From Diorhabda sublineata (taxonomy: Eukaryota > Arthropoda > Insecta > Coleoptera > Chrysomelidae), in assembly GCF_026230105.1 (NCBI RefSeq), contig NC_079480.1, forward strand, positions 24,718,488 through 24,782,487: a DNA stretch of 64,000 bases, given 5' to 3'. Position numbers and translations under genes: made by a program. The notes beneath the pieces are model-generated. The model was not told where the DNA came from and did not search any database. It was given only the letters and a program-made list of their open reading frames with translations. This document shows, one piece after another, positions 45,653-57,130 of this stretch (position 1 is its first letter; every line of letters begins with the position of its first letter).

Positions 45653-47260
45653 ATTAGGCAGGCTGAAAAATTTCATAGGTTTACATCTAGATGGCGCTAT
45701 CTGCATTGAATCCATATGATTTTCATTCAGTCTCAGCCTTCAGAAAATACGTGTATAGATTTGACAGTTTCAGTACTGTCAGTTTGTGAGTTGTAGCAGT
45801 TTGAGTGAAGCAGCTTTTGTTGGTTTTAGAAAATTTATAAAAAAAGAACATCATGTGTTAATAAAGCTTTGCTGTTTTGTAAAAAAAGACTATAGAAGTC
45901 ACCACTTGTATTGATTATTAGGACTTCACCCTAGAAAAATCAACCGTTAAGACGTGGTTTGCTTTAAGTTTAAACGAAACGAGTACCGAGGACGATGCAC
46001 GCAGAGGACGCCTCAAAAAGCTGTGACCAATAAAAACCTAAAAAATGGTCAAAAAATAAATTTTCGATAACCGTCAGATTAAACTCATTGAGATAGCGAA
46101 AATTCTACAGATATCAATGTGTTGGATATAACTTGAATTTGAGGTATTAAATCGTGAAAAATCTCTAGTGGCAATGAATGAAACATTTCATATTGGAGTC
46201 CAATCGACAGTCAGTCAAGTGAGCTGCATTGAGTCAATCGCCCCAAAGCAAGGAAAGACGCAAAAATTGGCTGTCAAAGATATGACATAAGTATTTAGGG
46301 ATACGAATCATATAATAATCATCATCAACAATAAAAAAAATCCTTAAAAAGCGACTATTTTTAAGCGTTATTGGAGCTTCTGAAGAACGAAGTTAAGAGT
46401 AACGAAACGGTATCATTTGAGAAAGAAAGAAAGAGTTGTTTCAGCAACTTAATGCGCAATGTCACAAATCAACGGTTCAAAACAACAGCCGAAAACCTTA
46501 TATGCAAATATCTGAAGAGAAAAAAACAGAATTAATTAGCAGGAGATCCTACAAGATTTAAACTAGCTGTGAACAACTGATCCATTCACCAAATATAACT
46601 TGAATTGGGTATGTGAAAGGTCTATGCGAAGTAGGTGCTACGCAAAGTCACTATCGATCAAAAACAATATGAATTTATGATTCTGGGCAGTGTTTTGAGC
46701 TATTAAATCGTGGAAAATCTCTACTATTGACGTCGATATGTAGCAATGAATGAAACATTTCATATTGGAGTCCAATTGACAGTCAGTCAAGTAACCTGTT
46801 CTTAATCGACCGACTCCAAAGCGAGGAAAGACGCAAAACTTGGCTGTCAAAGATATGACATAAGTATTTAGGGATACGCATGGTATAATATTCATCATCA
46901 ACAATGAAAAAGAAGAGACTATTCCAAAGCGTTATTGGAGTTTTTGAAGAACGAAGTTAAGAAAAACGAAACGGTACCTTTTGAGAAATAAAAAAAAATA
47001 TTGTTTCATCAACTCAATGCACAGTGTCACAAATCAATAATGAGATTGCACAAATTGGGTCCAAATTGCTTCCACATCTATCGTATTTTCCAAATTTGTA
47101 TACCAGCAACTTTTTTCTGTTCCCCGATCTTAAGAGGATACTCGCCGGACTAAAATTACGCGCTGATGAAGAAGTTATCGCCGAAACTGATGCCTATTTT
47201 AGAGTAAAAGAAAAGTCGTATTATAAAAAGATTTTCTAGTCTACAAACTTGATGATGATG
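45653..47260 (+). pseudogene. mariner transposase relic with an internal duplication
   Basis: TTAGGCAGGCTGAAAAATTT near 45653 looks like a mariner end. The N-terminus (VLIKLCCFVKKD, STVK-like then TWF) and INFR/IKLIEIAKILQIS follow in broken frames. The catalytic-domain stretch from NRE(K/N)L, VAMNETFHIGVQ through CAMSQING occurs twice, at 46144-46480 and 46695-47030, separated by DNA containing YAKWVLRKVTIDQKQYE-like linker code. The end reads LLPHLSYFPNLYTSNFFLFP, where the third catalytic Asp is Asn, then EEVIAETDAYFRVKEKSYYK. The duplicated unit is the monomer of the array at 50523-51760. Confidence 0.8.
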
Positions 47261-47332
47261 ATATTTAATGATCAATAGAAATATCTAATATATTTTTTGC
47301 ATATATTTATTCATTTCAAAACATACAAGATG

Positions 47333-47365
47333 TTAGGTTAGGTTAAGTTAGATTAGGTTAGGTTA
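47333..47365 (+). repeat. interstitial TTAGG tract
   Basis: Six and a half units in strict five-base register, with TTAAG and TTAGA as variants. TTAGG is the common arthropod telomere repeat; the tract lies between a mariner relic and the long-TIR element. Confidence 0.85.
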
Positions 47366-47667
47366 TTTTAAATAAGTTTCATTGACAATAGTTACATAAA
47401 ATGCTTTTAATTAAACAAGATGTTAAAAACAATGAATTTCATATTCTTTATCTGAATAAAACTCACTGGCTCGTTTTCAAATTTCATACCATGATGATAT
47501 CTTGATTCACACAAACGCAATACCTCTTTTCCTCAATCAATTTTCTCAACTTTTGATTCTTAACATCTTAACATGTTAAAGTAACCAGTGATTGTCGAAC
47601 CAAGTTAAGATTGTTCATGATAATCTGATAATCGTCATTCGTTAACTTTCAAGTCAAAGAATATATA

Positions 47668-49630
47668 CAGTGCTTTTCAGATGAAAGTATCCACCTTTAA
47701 TAACTTTTGTAATACTGGTATTTAGAAAAAATCTAAAAACAAGTCAATTTATGTTGGAAGGGGCAAGCATTATGGCTTATTTAAACTTACTGGAAAAGCC
47801 ACCCCCTCGCCCCTAGCAGCATCCCCTTTATTTTTTTAAATTACATTTCATATTTTTTATGTAAAATTTGGATACTCCTCTTTGAGCTGATTTCAAAAAT
47901 GTATAATACTTGTAGGTTAAAGTGGTTAGTTTATGAGATAAACAATTTTTCTTTTAAGAGCACAAGTTTTACTTATTATTTACTTTCACCTTATTTGCCT
48001 GTACTAAAATGGGTTGTACAACAGTTCAAACTCTTTAGTCTTTTTAACTGTGCTATTTATTCTACTTAAAAAATCCAAACAACAAAAAACTCTACTTTTT
48101 ATTAAAGTTTGACATTGTCAACTAGAATTTGTAGTCACTATTGATAGTGTAATTTGATACATTATTTATTTTGTTTCTCTGAAATGGTTTACTCTTTGCA
48201 AGAAAGAATTGAAATTGTAGGTTTATACTACCAAAATAATAATTGTGCAAGAGCTGCTGCTAGAATATTTAACGAATTACATGACGGAAGACATGCAACT
48301 CATAAGTATGTAATTCAACTGATGGAGAAATTTACCACAACAGGGTCTGTTTGCAATAAAGTGCATAAGCGAGAGGGACTCGTAAATAACGAAGCAATCC
48401 AAGTGGCAATTTTAGGGCAAGTCAGCTTAGAGGCTCAACAACCCCAATCGTTGTCAACAATAAGTAGAGCGATCGGTGTTCCATCTTCTACAGTTTTCCG
48501 AGTTCTACATAAATTCAAGTACCACTCATACAAAGTTAAGTTGGTGCACGAGTTGAATGAAGATGATTTTGATCGTCGTCTAGAGTTTTGCGAATCAATG
48601 ACGCAAATTATCAATAACAATCCACAATTGTTAAACAATATTTTCTTTTCAGATGAATGCTCATGGTCATTAAATGGCTTAGTAAATAGGCATAATTGTA
48701 GATATTTGGCTGAAAGTGATCCACATATTATGCGTGAATTCCATACACAACATCCCCAAAAGTTAAACGTTTGGTGTGGTATCCTAGGTGACCACATTGT
48801 CGGACCTTTCTTCATCAACGGAAATTTAAATGGTGAATCATATCTTGAGTTACTCAGGGAAGGGGTTGACCCACGTATTACAACAATAATAGAAAATGAT
48901 GATAACCTTTCCGAAGATTTACTGGTATTTCAACAAGACGGAACTCCCCCACACTATGCTATGCCTGTCCGACAATTTTTAAACGAAACATTCCCCGCTC
49001 GTTGGATAGGTAGAAGGGGGCAGATGATGGAGTGGCCACCTAGGTCACCGGATTTAACACCCCTAGACTTCTTTTTATGGGGGTATTTAAAAACAAAAGT
49101 TTATGCTACCCAACCAGAATCTGTCGACAATTAAATCCAGCCGTATTAAGCAATGTCAGAGAGGCATTTCAAAATAGATTATACCATTGTATGGAAGTGA
49201 ATGGTACTCATTTTGAACACTTATTGTAACTTCATAATAAATAGCACAGTTAAAAAGATTAAAGAGTTTGAACTGTTGTACAACCCATTTTAGTACAGGC
49301 AAATAAGGTGAAAGTAAATAATAAGTAAAATTTGTGCTCTTAAAAGAAAAATTGTTTATCTCATAAACTGACCACTTTAACCTACAAGTATTATACATTT
49401 TTGAAATCAGCTCAAAGAGGAGTATCCAAATTTTACATAAAAAATATGAAAAGTAATTTAAAAAAATAAAGGGGATGCTGCTAGGGGCGAGGGGGTGGCT
49501 TTTCCAGTAAGTTTAAATAAGCCATAATGCTTGCCCCTTCCAACATAAATTGACGTGTTTTTGGATTTTTTCTAAATACCAGTATTACAAAAGTTATTAA
49601 AGGTGGATACTTTTATCTGAAAAGCACTGT
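47668..49630 (+). mobile_element. complete IS630/Tc1-mariner superfamily transposon with ~395-bp terminal inverted repeats
   Basis: The element starts CAGTGCTTTTCAGATG and ends with its complement, flanked by TA on each side (47666-47667 and 49631-49632). The left repeat (47668-48061) and right repeat (about 49236-49630) differ at only about seven sites by my reading, near 98 percent identity, so the insertion is recent. Such long arms are unusual for the superfamily. One transposase frame fills the interior. It is the best preserved mobile element in the window. Confidence 0.92.
48184..49229 (+). pseudogene. IS630-like transposase, C-terminal frameshift
   Basis: I place the start at the Met of MVYSLQERIEIVGLYY (48184), where family wording begins, not at 48154. 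The N-terminal helix-turn-helix (ARAAARIFNELHDGRHATH) resembles the DUF4817-type domain. The catalytic residues are visible: FFSDECSW, VFQQDGTPPH and PPRSPDLTPLDFFLWG. By my count 42 residues separate the second and third Asp, wider than mariner DD34D and close to the DD41D (rosa-like) group. After ESVDN the frame stops at 49134, but NPAVLSNVREAFQNRLYHC and NGTHFEHLL follow in another frame to 49229. A small deletion at about 49127-49136 therefore broke an otherwise intact gene. Confidence 0.88.
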
Positions 49631-49632
49631 AT

Positions 49633-50355
49633 ATTTACCACGTTTATCTGGCTAGGATTTTGTTTGGACAATTGAGATGTCCTTCTTCAAGTCTTTGATG
49701 GTCAATTGAGGGAGAATCAAGTGCTAAACGTAACTAGTAGAATTTAAGAAAGACACAACAACTGGTTTTGTAATATTTACGTAAATTGGCTAGTAACGGA
49801 ATCGTTGTTCTATATATTTGAAGCCCTCCAATCTTTTTTCTATATGATAATTTTGTTTCCTTCAAACTTCAGATTCGTATCCATATTTTAGAGGATGTTA
49901 TGAATTTCATGATCAATTTTTATATGAATCCATAAATCGTATTTTTCTCTCAAAAGGTAAATAATACGTGCCCACCTCGACATTCGCATCAGAATGTAAC
50001 ATTCGTGAAGACCTTTTCGCAAACGCAAAAACTTGGAATAAGTATATGCCTGAACGGCTTCATTTCATTCAAATATATTCAAAAATAACATTCCTATCCT
50101 TCCGTATTCCTTTTATTATGCCGGTATAACAGATAGAACAGAACTGGATATTGTTTGCATCAAAGAAAAAGTTTGCAATATGAACGTTCCAAAAAAAGGA
50201 TAAAAATTCAATAAGGTTATTTTCATTTGTTACAATATTTGCACGATTTGTTCTTGGCACAAGATTGAATTATGGCAGTTAACTATAATTGAATAGATTA
50301 AATACATAAAAGTAATAGAAAAGCCCAATAAAAGCAGCAAAACTCAACAGAGGTT
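49633..50355. other. unassigned stretch
   Basis: No feature is supported. A 63-codon minus-strand frame at 50069-50260 is anonymous. Confidence 0.3.
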
Positions 50356-50359
50356 TACC

Positions 50360-50460
50360 ATAACCTCTAATACTGACAGGAATTCGACGAGGTGATAGTC
50401 TGGACCCATTCTTGTTAGCGTAAAAGAAGTTTCTGGAGAATAAAAGATGAGACGATGATC
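50360..50460 (+). pseudogene. reverse transcriptase motif fragment (non-LTR)
   Basis: LTGIRRGDSLDPFLLA matches the G-x-RQGDSLSP-LF box of RTE/CR1-like non-LTR polymerases. Only about 25 residues persist before the tandem array begins. Together with 51880-52140 it may be one element split by the array. Confidence 0.55.
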
Positions 50461-50522
50461 AATAAAGATATGATGCTACATCGACGACCCTAAAACGAGG
50501 ATGACCTGCAGCGTTTGATATA

Positions 50523-51760
50523 ACGATTCAAAACAACAGCCAAAAACCTTATACGCAAATATCTCCAAAAAAAAAAACAGAATCAATTAGCGGGAGATCC
50601 TACAAGATATAAACTAGCTGTGAACAACTGGTCCATTCACCAAATATAACTTGAATTGGGTATGTGAAAGGTCTCTGCGAAGTAGGTGCCACGCAAAGTC
50701 ACTATCGATCAAAAACAATATGAATTGATGATTATAAGCAGTGTTTTGAGGTATTAAATCGTGAAAAATCTCTAGTGGCAATGAATGAAACATTTCATAT
50801 TGGAGTCCAATCGACAGTCAGTCAAGTGAACTGCATTGAGTCAATCGCCCCAAAGCAAGGAAAGACGCAAAAATTGGCTGTCAAAGATATGACATAAGTA
50901 TTTAGGGATACGAATCATATAATAATCATCATCAACAATAAAAAAAATCCTTAAAAAGCGACTATTTTTAAGCGTTATTGGAGCTTCTGAAGAACGAAGT
51001 TAAGAGTAACGAAACGGTATCATTTGAGAAAGAAAGAAAGAGTTGTTTCAGCAACTTAATGCGCAATGTCACAAATCAACGCTTCAAAACAACAGCCGAA
51101 AACCTTATATGCAAATATCTGAAGAGAAAAAAACAGAATTAATTAGCAGGAGATCCTACAAGATTTAAACTAGCTGTGAACAACTGATCCATTCACCAAA
51201 TATAACTTGAATTGGGTATGTGAAAGGTCTATGCGAAGTAGGTGCTACGCAAAGTCACTATCGATCAAAAACAATATGAATTGATGATTCTGAGCAGTGT
51301 TTTGAGCTATTAAATCGTGAAAATCTCTACTATTGGCGTCGATATGTGGCAATGAATAAAACATTTCATATTGGAGTCCAATCGACAGTCAGTCAAGTGA
51401 ACTGCACTTAATCAATCGACCCCAAAGCAAGGAAAGACGCAAAACTTGGCTATCAAAGATATGACATAAGTATTTAGGGATACGAATGATATAATATTCA
51501 TCATCAACAATAAAAAAAATCCTTAAAAAGCGACTATTTTTAAGCGTTATTGGAGCTTCTGAAGAACGAAGTTAAGAGTAACGAAACGGTATCATTTGAG
51601 AAAGAAAGAAAGAGTTGTTTCAGCAACTTAATGCGCAATGTCACAAATCAACGGTTCAAAACAATAGCCGAAAACCTTATATGCAAATATCTGCAGAAAA
51701 AAAACAGAATTAATTAGCAGGAGATCCTACAAGATGTAAACTAGCTGGGAACAACTGGTC
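50523..51760 (+). repeat. mariner-derived tandem array, ~556-571 bp monomer
   Basis: AAACAACAGCC (or AAACAATAGCC) starts units at 50531, 51087 and 51658. Each full unit holds a linker (TTGAATTGGGTATGTGAAAG, GTCACTATCGATCAAAAACA) and the catalytic-domain piece (ACATTTCATATTGGAGTCCA up to GCGCAATGTCACAAATCAAC). The same unit occurs at 46479-47030 inside a mariner relic, so this is a mariner segment spread as a small tandem repeat. The third unit is truncated after about 100 bases. Confidence 0.9.
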
Positions 51761-51879
51761 CATTCACCAGTGTATCCAATGTACATACTTAAGAGATTTC
51801 AAGGGCTAGCAACTCACAATAGAAGTAAATAAGGTTCCAAGGATTTTTGGTTATCCGCGAGACCTCATATGTAACAACA

Positions 51880-52140
51880 AATATATGTCCACTGATATTA
51901 TATATGCAGGAGAAACTTAAGAAACTTGATACAACAAAAACGAAAATCGTGATGATTGCAAAAGAGATTAAAACATTGAGTACTATTGAAGGAGCGAGCC
52001 TTAGAGATCAAATAAGAGACAAAACTATGAGAGAAAATCTGATAATTCAGGATATGGTACAATTTAGGAGAATGAGACGACGATATTGGACAGACCACGT
52101 CGACAGAATGATAAATATACAAATAAAAAAAGTGTTTTAG
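51880..52140 (+). pseudogene. C-terminal region of a non-LTR reverse transcriptase
   Basis: The frame carries EIKTLSTIEGASLRDQIRD, then KTMRENLIIQDMVQFRRM and RRRYWTDHVDRM. This matches the stretch after the polymerase (RFLRSI-G---DR-RNE, then ---RR--W--HV-RM) in insect RTE/CR1-like elements. The GRP-R-W tail is not visible. It closes the split element begun at 50360. Confidence 0.65.
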
Positions 52141-52382
52141 TGATTATCCCTTATAAAAAGCACGTACGCTTTTAGACGTATGTATAATATATAGTTTCAT
52201 GTATTTTTATGAGTTATAAGATTCGTATTTTTAATGGTGGTCGTAGATAATGGATTTTTATGTAACATGTGCGCAAAGTAGACTTTTTTCGACCAATGTG
52301 GATATTGTTTGCTTCGAAGTTCGAAGAAGGTGGACAATTCAATATCATCTCATCTCAATTTTGTTATATAAACTATTTTCGG

Positions 52383-52788
52383 TAATTATTTAGTTTAAGT
52401 TGCATATGCCCGATTTCCTTTAAATTTGAGTATGTTATATAATTTTTTCTTCAATAAATACTTCATTTCTAAATAAATATGAATAATGTGTTTTAAATAG
52501 AAATTCACCAAAATACTGACGATAATGAGATCTAGTTCTTCTATTACAAGGTATGTTGTCACGGATATCTCGCCAAAGTCTTACAATATTTTGAGTATGA
52601 GCCTAACCTAACCTAGCCTCACCTAACCTAACCTTACCTAACCTAACCTATCTAAATTTTCAACCTCGAAAAAGTATGTGAAGGAATAATTTCCGCGCCA
52701 TATATATTAAATTAATCAGCATAATTTTCTCCACAACTTACTAAAATTTCAAGGAAATCGGGCGTATGGAACCCAAACTAAATAATTA
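52383..52788. mobile_element. 406-bp inverted-repeat element enclosing a CCTAA tract
   Basis: TAATTATTTAGTTT and then TATGCCCGATTTCCTTTAAA at the left match the right end reversed (ACGCCCGATTTCCTTGAAAT), giving arms of about 45 bases. The interior is AT-rich except for the telomere-type tract at 52602-52651. No frame is present. GGATGGATGGATG just outside the right end is a short microsatellite. Confidence 0.75.
52602..52651 (+). repeat. interstitial CCTAA tract
   Basis: Ten units in strict five-base register, with CCTAG, CCTCA, CCTTA and CCTAT variants. This is the complement of the arthropod TTAGG telomere repeat, inside the inverted-repeat element. Confidence 0.9.
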
Positions 52789-54929
52789 TGGATGGATGGA
52801 TGTAATGCTGCCCCATGCATTGACTAGAAGAGTTACAGGTTTTTTCTTGAAAAAGTGAGCGGTATCAATCACATCTTGAATAAATTTATTGATATTATCC
52901 CATGATAAAGCTTTCCTTAGCATCCCACGCTGTTCTTATTTACGAGCGAGACTCTAAACAAATATTTTCCTTAACAATCAATGTATTTTTTTCAATATAT
53001 ACACTTTATAACATAGGAGGTTTCATTATTTTTGGTTTTTACTGAAAATAGCACATTTTCAGAAACTTTTTCTACACGTTTTACATTCACGAAAACGGTC
53101 ATATTCATGATGGTAACATATTAAATACTATCACATTCGCTTCCTCAGTTATATCTGATTAAGTATCACTATCATAATCAAGATCCAGCATTTTGAAAAT
53201 AACTTGAAATAGGAGCAACTGCCACCAAACACAGACAAACCGCTTTTAGAGTAACCGCAAAGAATGATCAATGGATGCTTGGAAATTGTATTGAAAGAAT
53301 TGATAACATCAATGATAACATGTATGAAAATGACGAATATTCAATTCAACAGTTGCTTAAAAGGACAGAAAGCCATGTAAAATTGTATTGGAAATATTCA
53401 TTTTCGATATATTCCAAACGATGTAAATTCATATTCATAGTTGTACAAAAAATATTATTCGTATCTCGTGTTTTTTTAGTAGATTTGAGAAGATATTTGG
53501 CCTGAACCTGCACACTCTAATGTGCCAATTTACGCACTGAATACAAAAAAAGCAGTTTTATAAAGAACAAGACTCGAAAATTGAAACATCTCGTTCTAAT
53601 TTTCCACAATTCAAAGATTTTCTATATTTATATTCTAAAATATCCTTTTCGCTTTCCCTTTTTCACTTTCCTCTACTGAATTCCTGTTTACAATCGCGCA
53701 TACTTATGAGTTCATAAAAATCACACTCATAACAAAATTTCCGTATCTATCTTGAATCTCAATCTGCAAGTTATTTTACCGATTTTTCCTCAAGTTGTTA
53801 CCACTTTTCGACGCTTCATTGCACATCACCCTCTTGCGGAAAGTTGTTTCCCCTTCATATAAGAAATATTCGTCAATTCTGTAATCAAAGGACATCTTCT
53901 CTTACTGGGTTCAAGTTCGTTACCACTTTGAAGCAAAAATTAGAACAATATAACTTCTTCAAATAATTTCATTTGGTATATACAAGATGTCTCAAGTCAA
54001 CAGTATGCTACGGAATGTTCAAGGTTTATTGATAAATTGAAGTGAGAGGCGATTTGTTTAAGCAATTTTTTGATTTATACCGAGAAACAAAAAAAAATTA
54101 GCGACGTGAAACAATTGCCAAGAACCAAATAAAGATTTGAAGAAATCGTTTACGGTTAATCACACTGTGAGAATGAGAATATCCAGACAAACAAAAAACA
54201 AAGAAAAATGCCACAAAAGAGAAGATAAGCTTTGGTTCAAGCAGGTTATAGAAAACTGGAAGCGAAAATCGACACCCAAATATTCTGAGATGCAACAAAT
54301 CAAAACCTAGAAGTATCAGTGACAACGAGCTTTCTCTCGCTAAAGTATTAGAAATCTTTATCGAGCTTTATTTTACTTTTGACAGGACAGTAACGGCGAT
54401 AATGAGACTTATTATTCTCAGAAATAAATTCAAGAGTGTGTTTCAAAAGACGCAACAAGTTCATCGTACATTTATCCTTCTGGAAATTCTGTAATCTCCA
54501 AAATTTATGGGAAAGAGTTTGTGAAGGTGTGGTTTCGTTTTATAATGGAAACAGTTTTGTTGTCGCGGCTCGTCTCTATTGTCTAAAACAATTCGTGACG
54601 CGAGCGCCATTGCTTTCTCTTTGACCGCGCTCTAATTTACTGAGAATAGTGTAGAAGTATAGTAGTCCACAAATTGGATATTGGTAGATCAGTAGCGTGA
54701 TTTCCTCTCTTATGGAAAGTAATAACCTCATATTATCATCATCTAATATAATCAATGCACCTAAATTTTGCATTATATTTTCTCGGATCTTTGTTTTCAC
54801 ATCAATTTCAAAAAAACGACTGTCAAAACTCATATGTAGACTTTTCAACAAAAGCATATGACTGGCAGTCCGTCGCTGCCGGACCGCGAACGCTTAACGT
54901 CTCAATGAAATTATAACTTTAGATTCAGA
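52789..54929. other. unassigned stretch
   Basis: Anonymous frames (53275-53505, 54098-54325, 54436-54624, 54576-54857) have no family signature or supported splice signals. Confidence 0.3.
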
Positions 54930-55230
54930 TTATTGCAGCTCATAAAGAAAAAGCATAACAAAAGAAATTTTGTGTTTGGTCGGATATAGTAACTGGTCAA
55001 TATGCAAAGGACGTTGTGGAAGCTTTTGCGGAAGTGAATATTTTGTTCACTTGGGGATGTTCTTAACGTACCTTAACTGAAGCCAATTGAACGATTTTGG
55101 TGAAATTTGAAACGTTTATTCTGAAGGTTGGGAAGCAACTACATATGAAGAATTAGAAGAAAAATTGAGTATTTTATAATTCAAAATTTAACAACAAGTG
55201 TTACAAACAAGTTAGCGAAATGGTTCCTTA
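54930..55230 (+). pseudogene. Tc1-like DDE transposase relic, C-terminal part
   Basis: Broken frames give VFGRI, VTGQYAKDVVEAFAEVNIL and, after a deletion, LNVP-LKPIERFW-NLKR and VYSEGWEATTYEELEEKL. The order (a strand ending in the second Asp, then ...VP-L-PIERFW with the third acidic residue as Glu) fits DDxE members of the Tc1 superfamily found in insects. Upstream domains are missing and stops are frequent. Confidence 0.55.
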
Positions 55231-55239
55231 AGCCGGCCC

Positions 55240-55700
55240 TGTCCGGCTATTATAGAATTTTAAAATTCGGCGAAAGCGTACCTTTGATGTACGATTAAAA
55301 TATCAGGAATTCTAAAATACAGCGGCCCCCTTCCTTCGATATTTGATTTCTATATAACTTTTTATTATAAGTGGTGGTTTGTATACATTATTCCTTTTGA
55401 ATAATTCCTAGGAATGTCCCTTTAAATATTTGTTTTGTTCCTTTATTTTAGAAGTTTTTAGAATTCTTTTGGGATATATAAGATGTTTGTGCAGCGCAGT
55501 TTAGTTAGTATATAATAAATAGTCGTTGTGAACAGAACTAATTAGCAAAGTAAATAAATTATTTAATTTAGTTAAGTGATTGTGATAAGGGAATTATATC
55601 ATAAGTTACTGTACTATAAAGTATTTTAATAAATTTAGAACGTAGAAGACAGTGTTTGTTGATTCATCCCACGATTAGAAAGAATGTAAATTAATATGAA
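55240..55700 (+). repeat. LTR-like block, copy 2
   Basis: This is the same-orientation partner of 34350-34790, with TTGGGATATATAAGATG as promoter-like box, GCAGCGCAGTTTAGTTAG and TATAATAAATAG. It directly follows the transposase relic. No internal retroelement region links the two blocks, so each is probably a solo relic. Confidence 0.5.
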
Positions 55701-56929
55701 AAATCATTAGTAACAAATAGTAACCTTTATTTTATACAGTAAAGTGCTAATAATTAAATTAAAGCAAACAGTTGGTACAGTTTTTCCCCCACACCATTAT
55801 TCTACAATTTGGTCATTAGTTCTTTCTTCGCCTCTATACTTAGTTATGTTAAAGAATGTCGCTTCACTTCAGTTTCGTTCGTTCTATATTTTTGTCACCC
55901 GGAGGTTCCTGTTATTAACTTGCTCTTTATCCATCCATGATACTAACACTCAAGAAGCCTTTTCAGCTCTCAGATTTTACTGTCTGTCTTGGTTTGATTA
56001 TTGCCTTATAAATTGTGATCTTCGTTTTTGTTTTGGCTTGCTCAATTGATGGGTAGATTGAGCGGCTTGCTGGTCATATTGGCACCGGAAATTCTACCAT
56101 GAAATAATAGAATTTCGAAAAGAAAATCATGAAATCAACAGTATATTAGATTATTGATAATGCAGATTTTTCTCGCGAATTGCTTGTGAATACTAATATT
56201 TCCAATATAATAATAATTTTCCATACTTAGATAAAGAGAAACCTTTAAAACGAAAATTTATCCATTTCTATATCCAAGAGTCACTGAACTTAATAATATT
56301 TGAGGTTTTATATTTATAATTGTAGTCCTGGTGGTGAATAAAAGAATAAAGGAGAAATATTATGCAAAATAATCATCGAAATGCACAGCGAGTGTATTAT
56401 TTTGCGTTACCTTGTTAAAACGGAATTTCATTGTGAATCTTTTCTGCTCGACAAAGCTTAAAAATAAACGTCGGGCGTTTTAGTAGCAACAAGTGACATG
56501 ATTAGGCATAACAGAGTTAAATTGCAGACCCTACCGACAGTTAGCTGTGCATTTCCCAGATTCAACGTGTCTGGAATTTGCATTCCCTCATAATTTGGAG
56601 TCTGGACGCATATAACTAGCATGCCAATTATGACCTGAACCCCAGCCTCCCTTGGTGCCGTTAAATACCAACAAATTCAACTGTTTACTATACGTAGTGT
56701 CTCGAAATAATGTGCAAAATGAATAATTCCAATAGTACTTTTGAACTTTGATAAAAAAAGTAGATAAACAGATTGTTATTTACTTTGTCGTTCTTTGAGT
56801 TGAAATATCTGTCAATATTCCTTTTAATTCAAATTTTCACTTCATAGAAACTTCCGGTTAATTTTTTTTTGTTCTATATTTTCAATCATAGGAAGTTGTT
56901 AATGGATAATTCACTGTCCATTTTATTGT
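55701..56929. other. unassigned stretch, partly less AT-rich
   Basis: The interval 56450-56700 is less AT-rich and holds a minus-strand open frame without a known signature (QTPNYEGMQIPDTLNLGN). The plus-strand frame 55744-56049 is anonymous. No splice-framed exon is supported. Confidence 0.3.
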
Positions 56930-57130
56930 TGTCTTCCTCTTCTTAATCAAGCTGTCTATCTATTTCTGTCTTTCTAGACGTCAGTTCTCTAATTCTTTAT
57001 TGCTTCATCGACATTATCTCACCAAGATTTTCTCGGTTTTCTTCGTTTCTTTCTACCCATGAGACTCCATGCTTTTTATCCATCTGGTATTTAAGATCTT
57101 CTTGTATCTCATGTATCCGGAAAACATTTG
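56930..57130 (-). pseudogene. basic tail of a non-LTR reverse transcriptase
   Basis: On the minus strand RRKPRKSW, a stop, then DNVDEAIKN and KDRNR recall the extreme C-terminus of insect non-LTR elements (GRPRK-W-D-V---, then D-R--W). It is short and stop-ridden. Confidence 0.4.

Noticed and set aside
49156..49398. Minus-strand 80-codon frame overlapping the transposon's right arm
   Set aside because: It reads the terminal inverted repeat in antisense and has no support.
34350..55700. A single 21-kb LTR retrotransposon bounded by the two LTR-like blocks
   Set aside because: The interior contains unrelated repeats, a candidate host exon and many other elements, with no ordered gag-pol.
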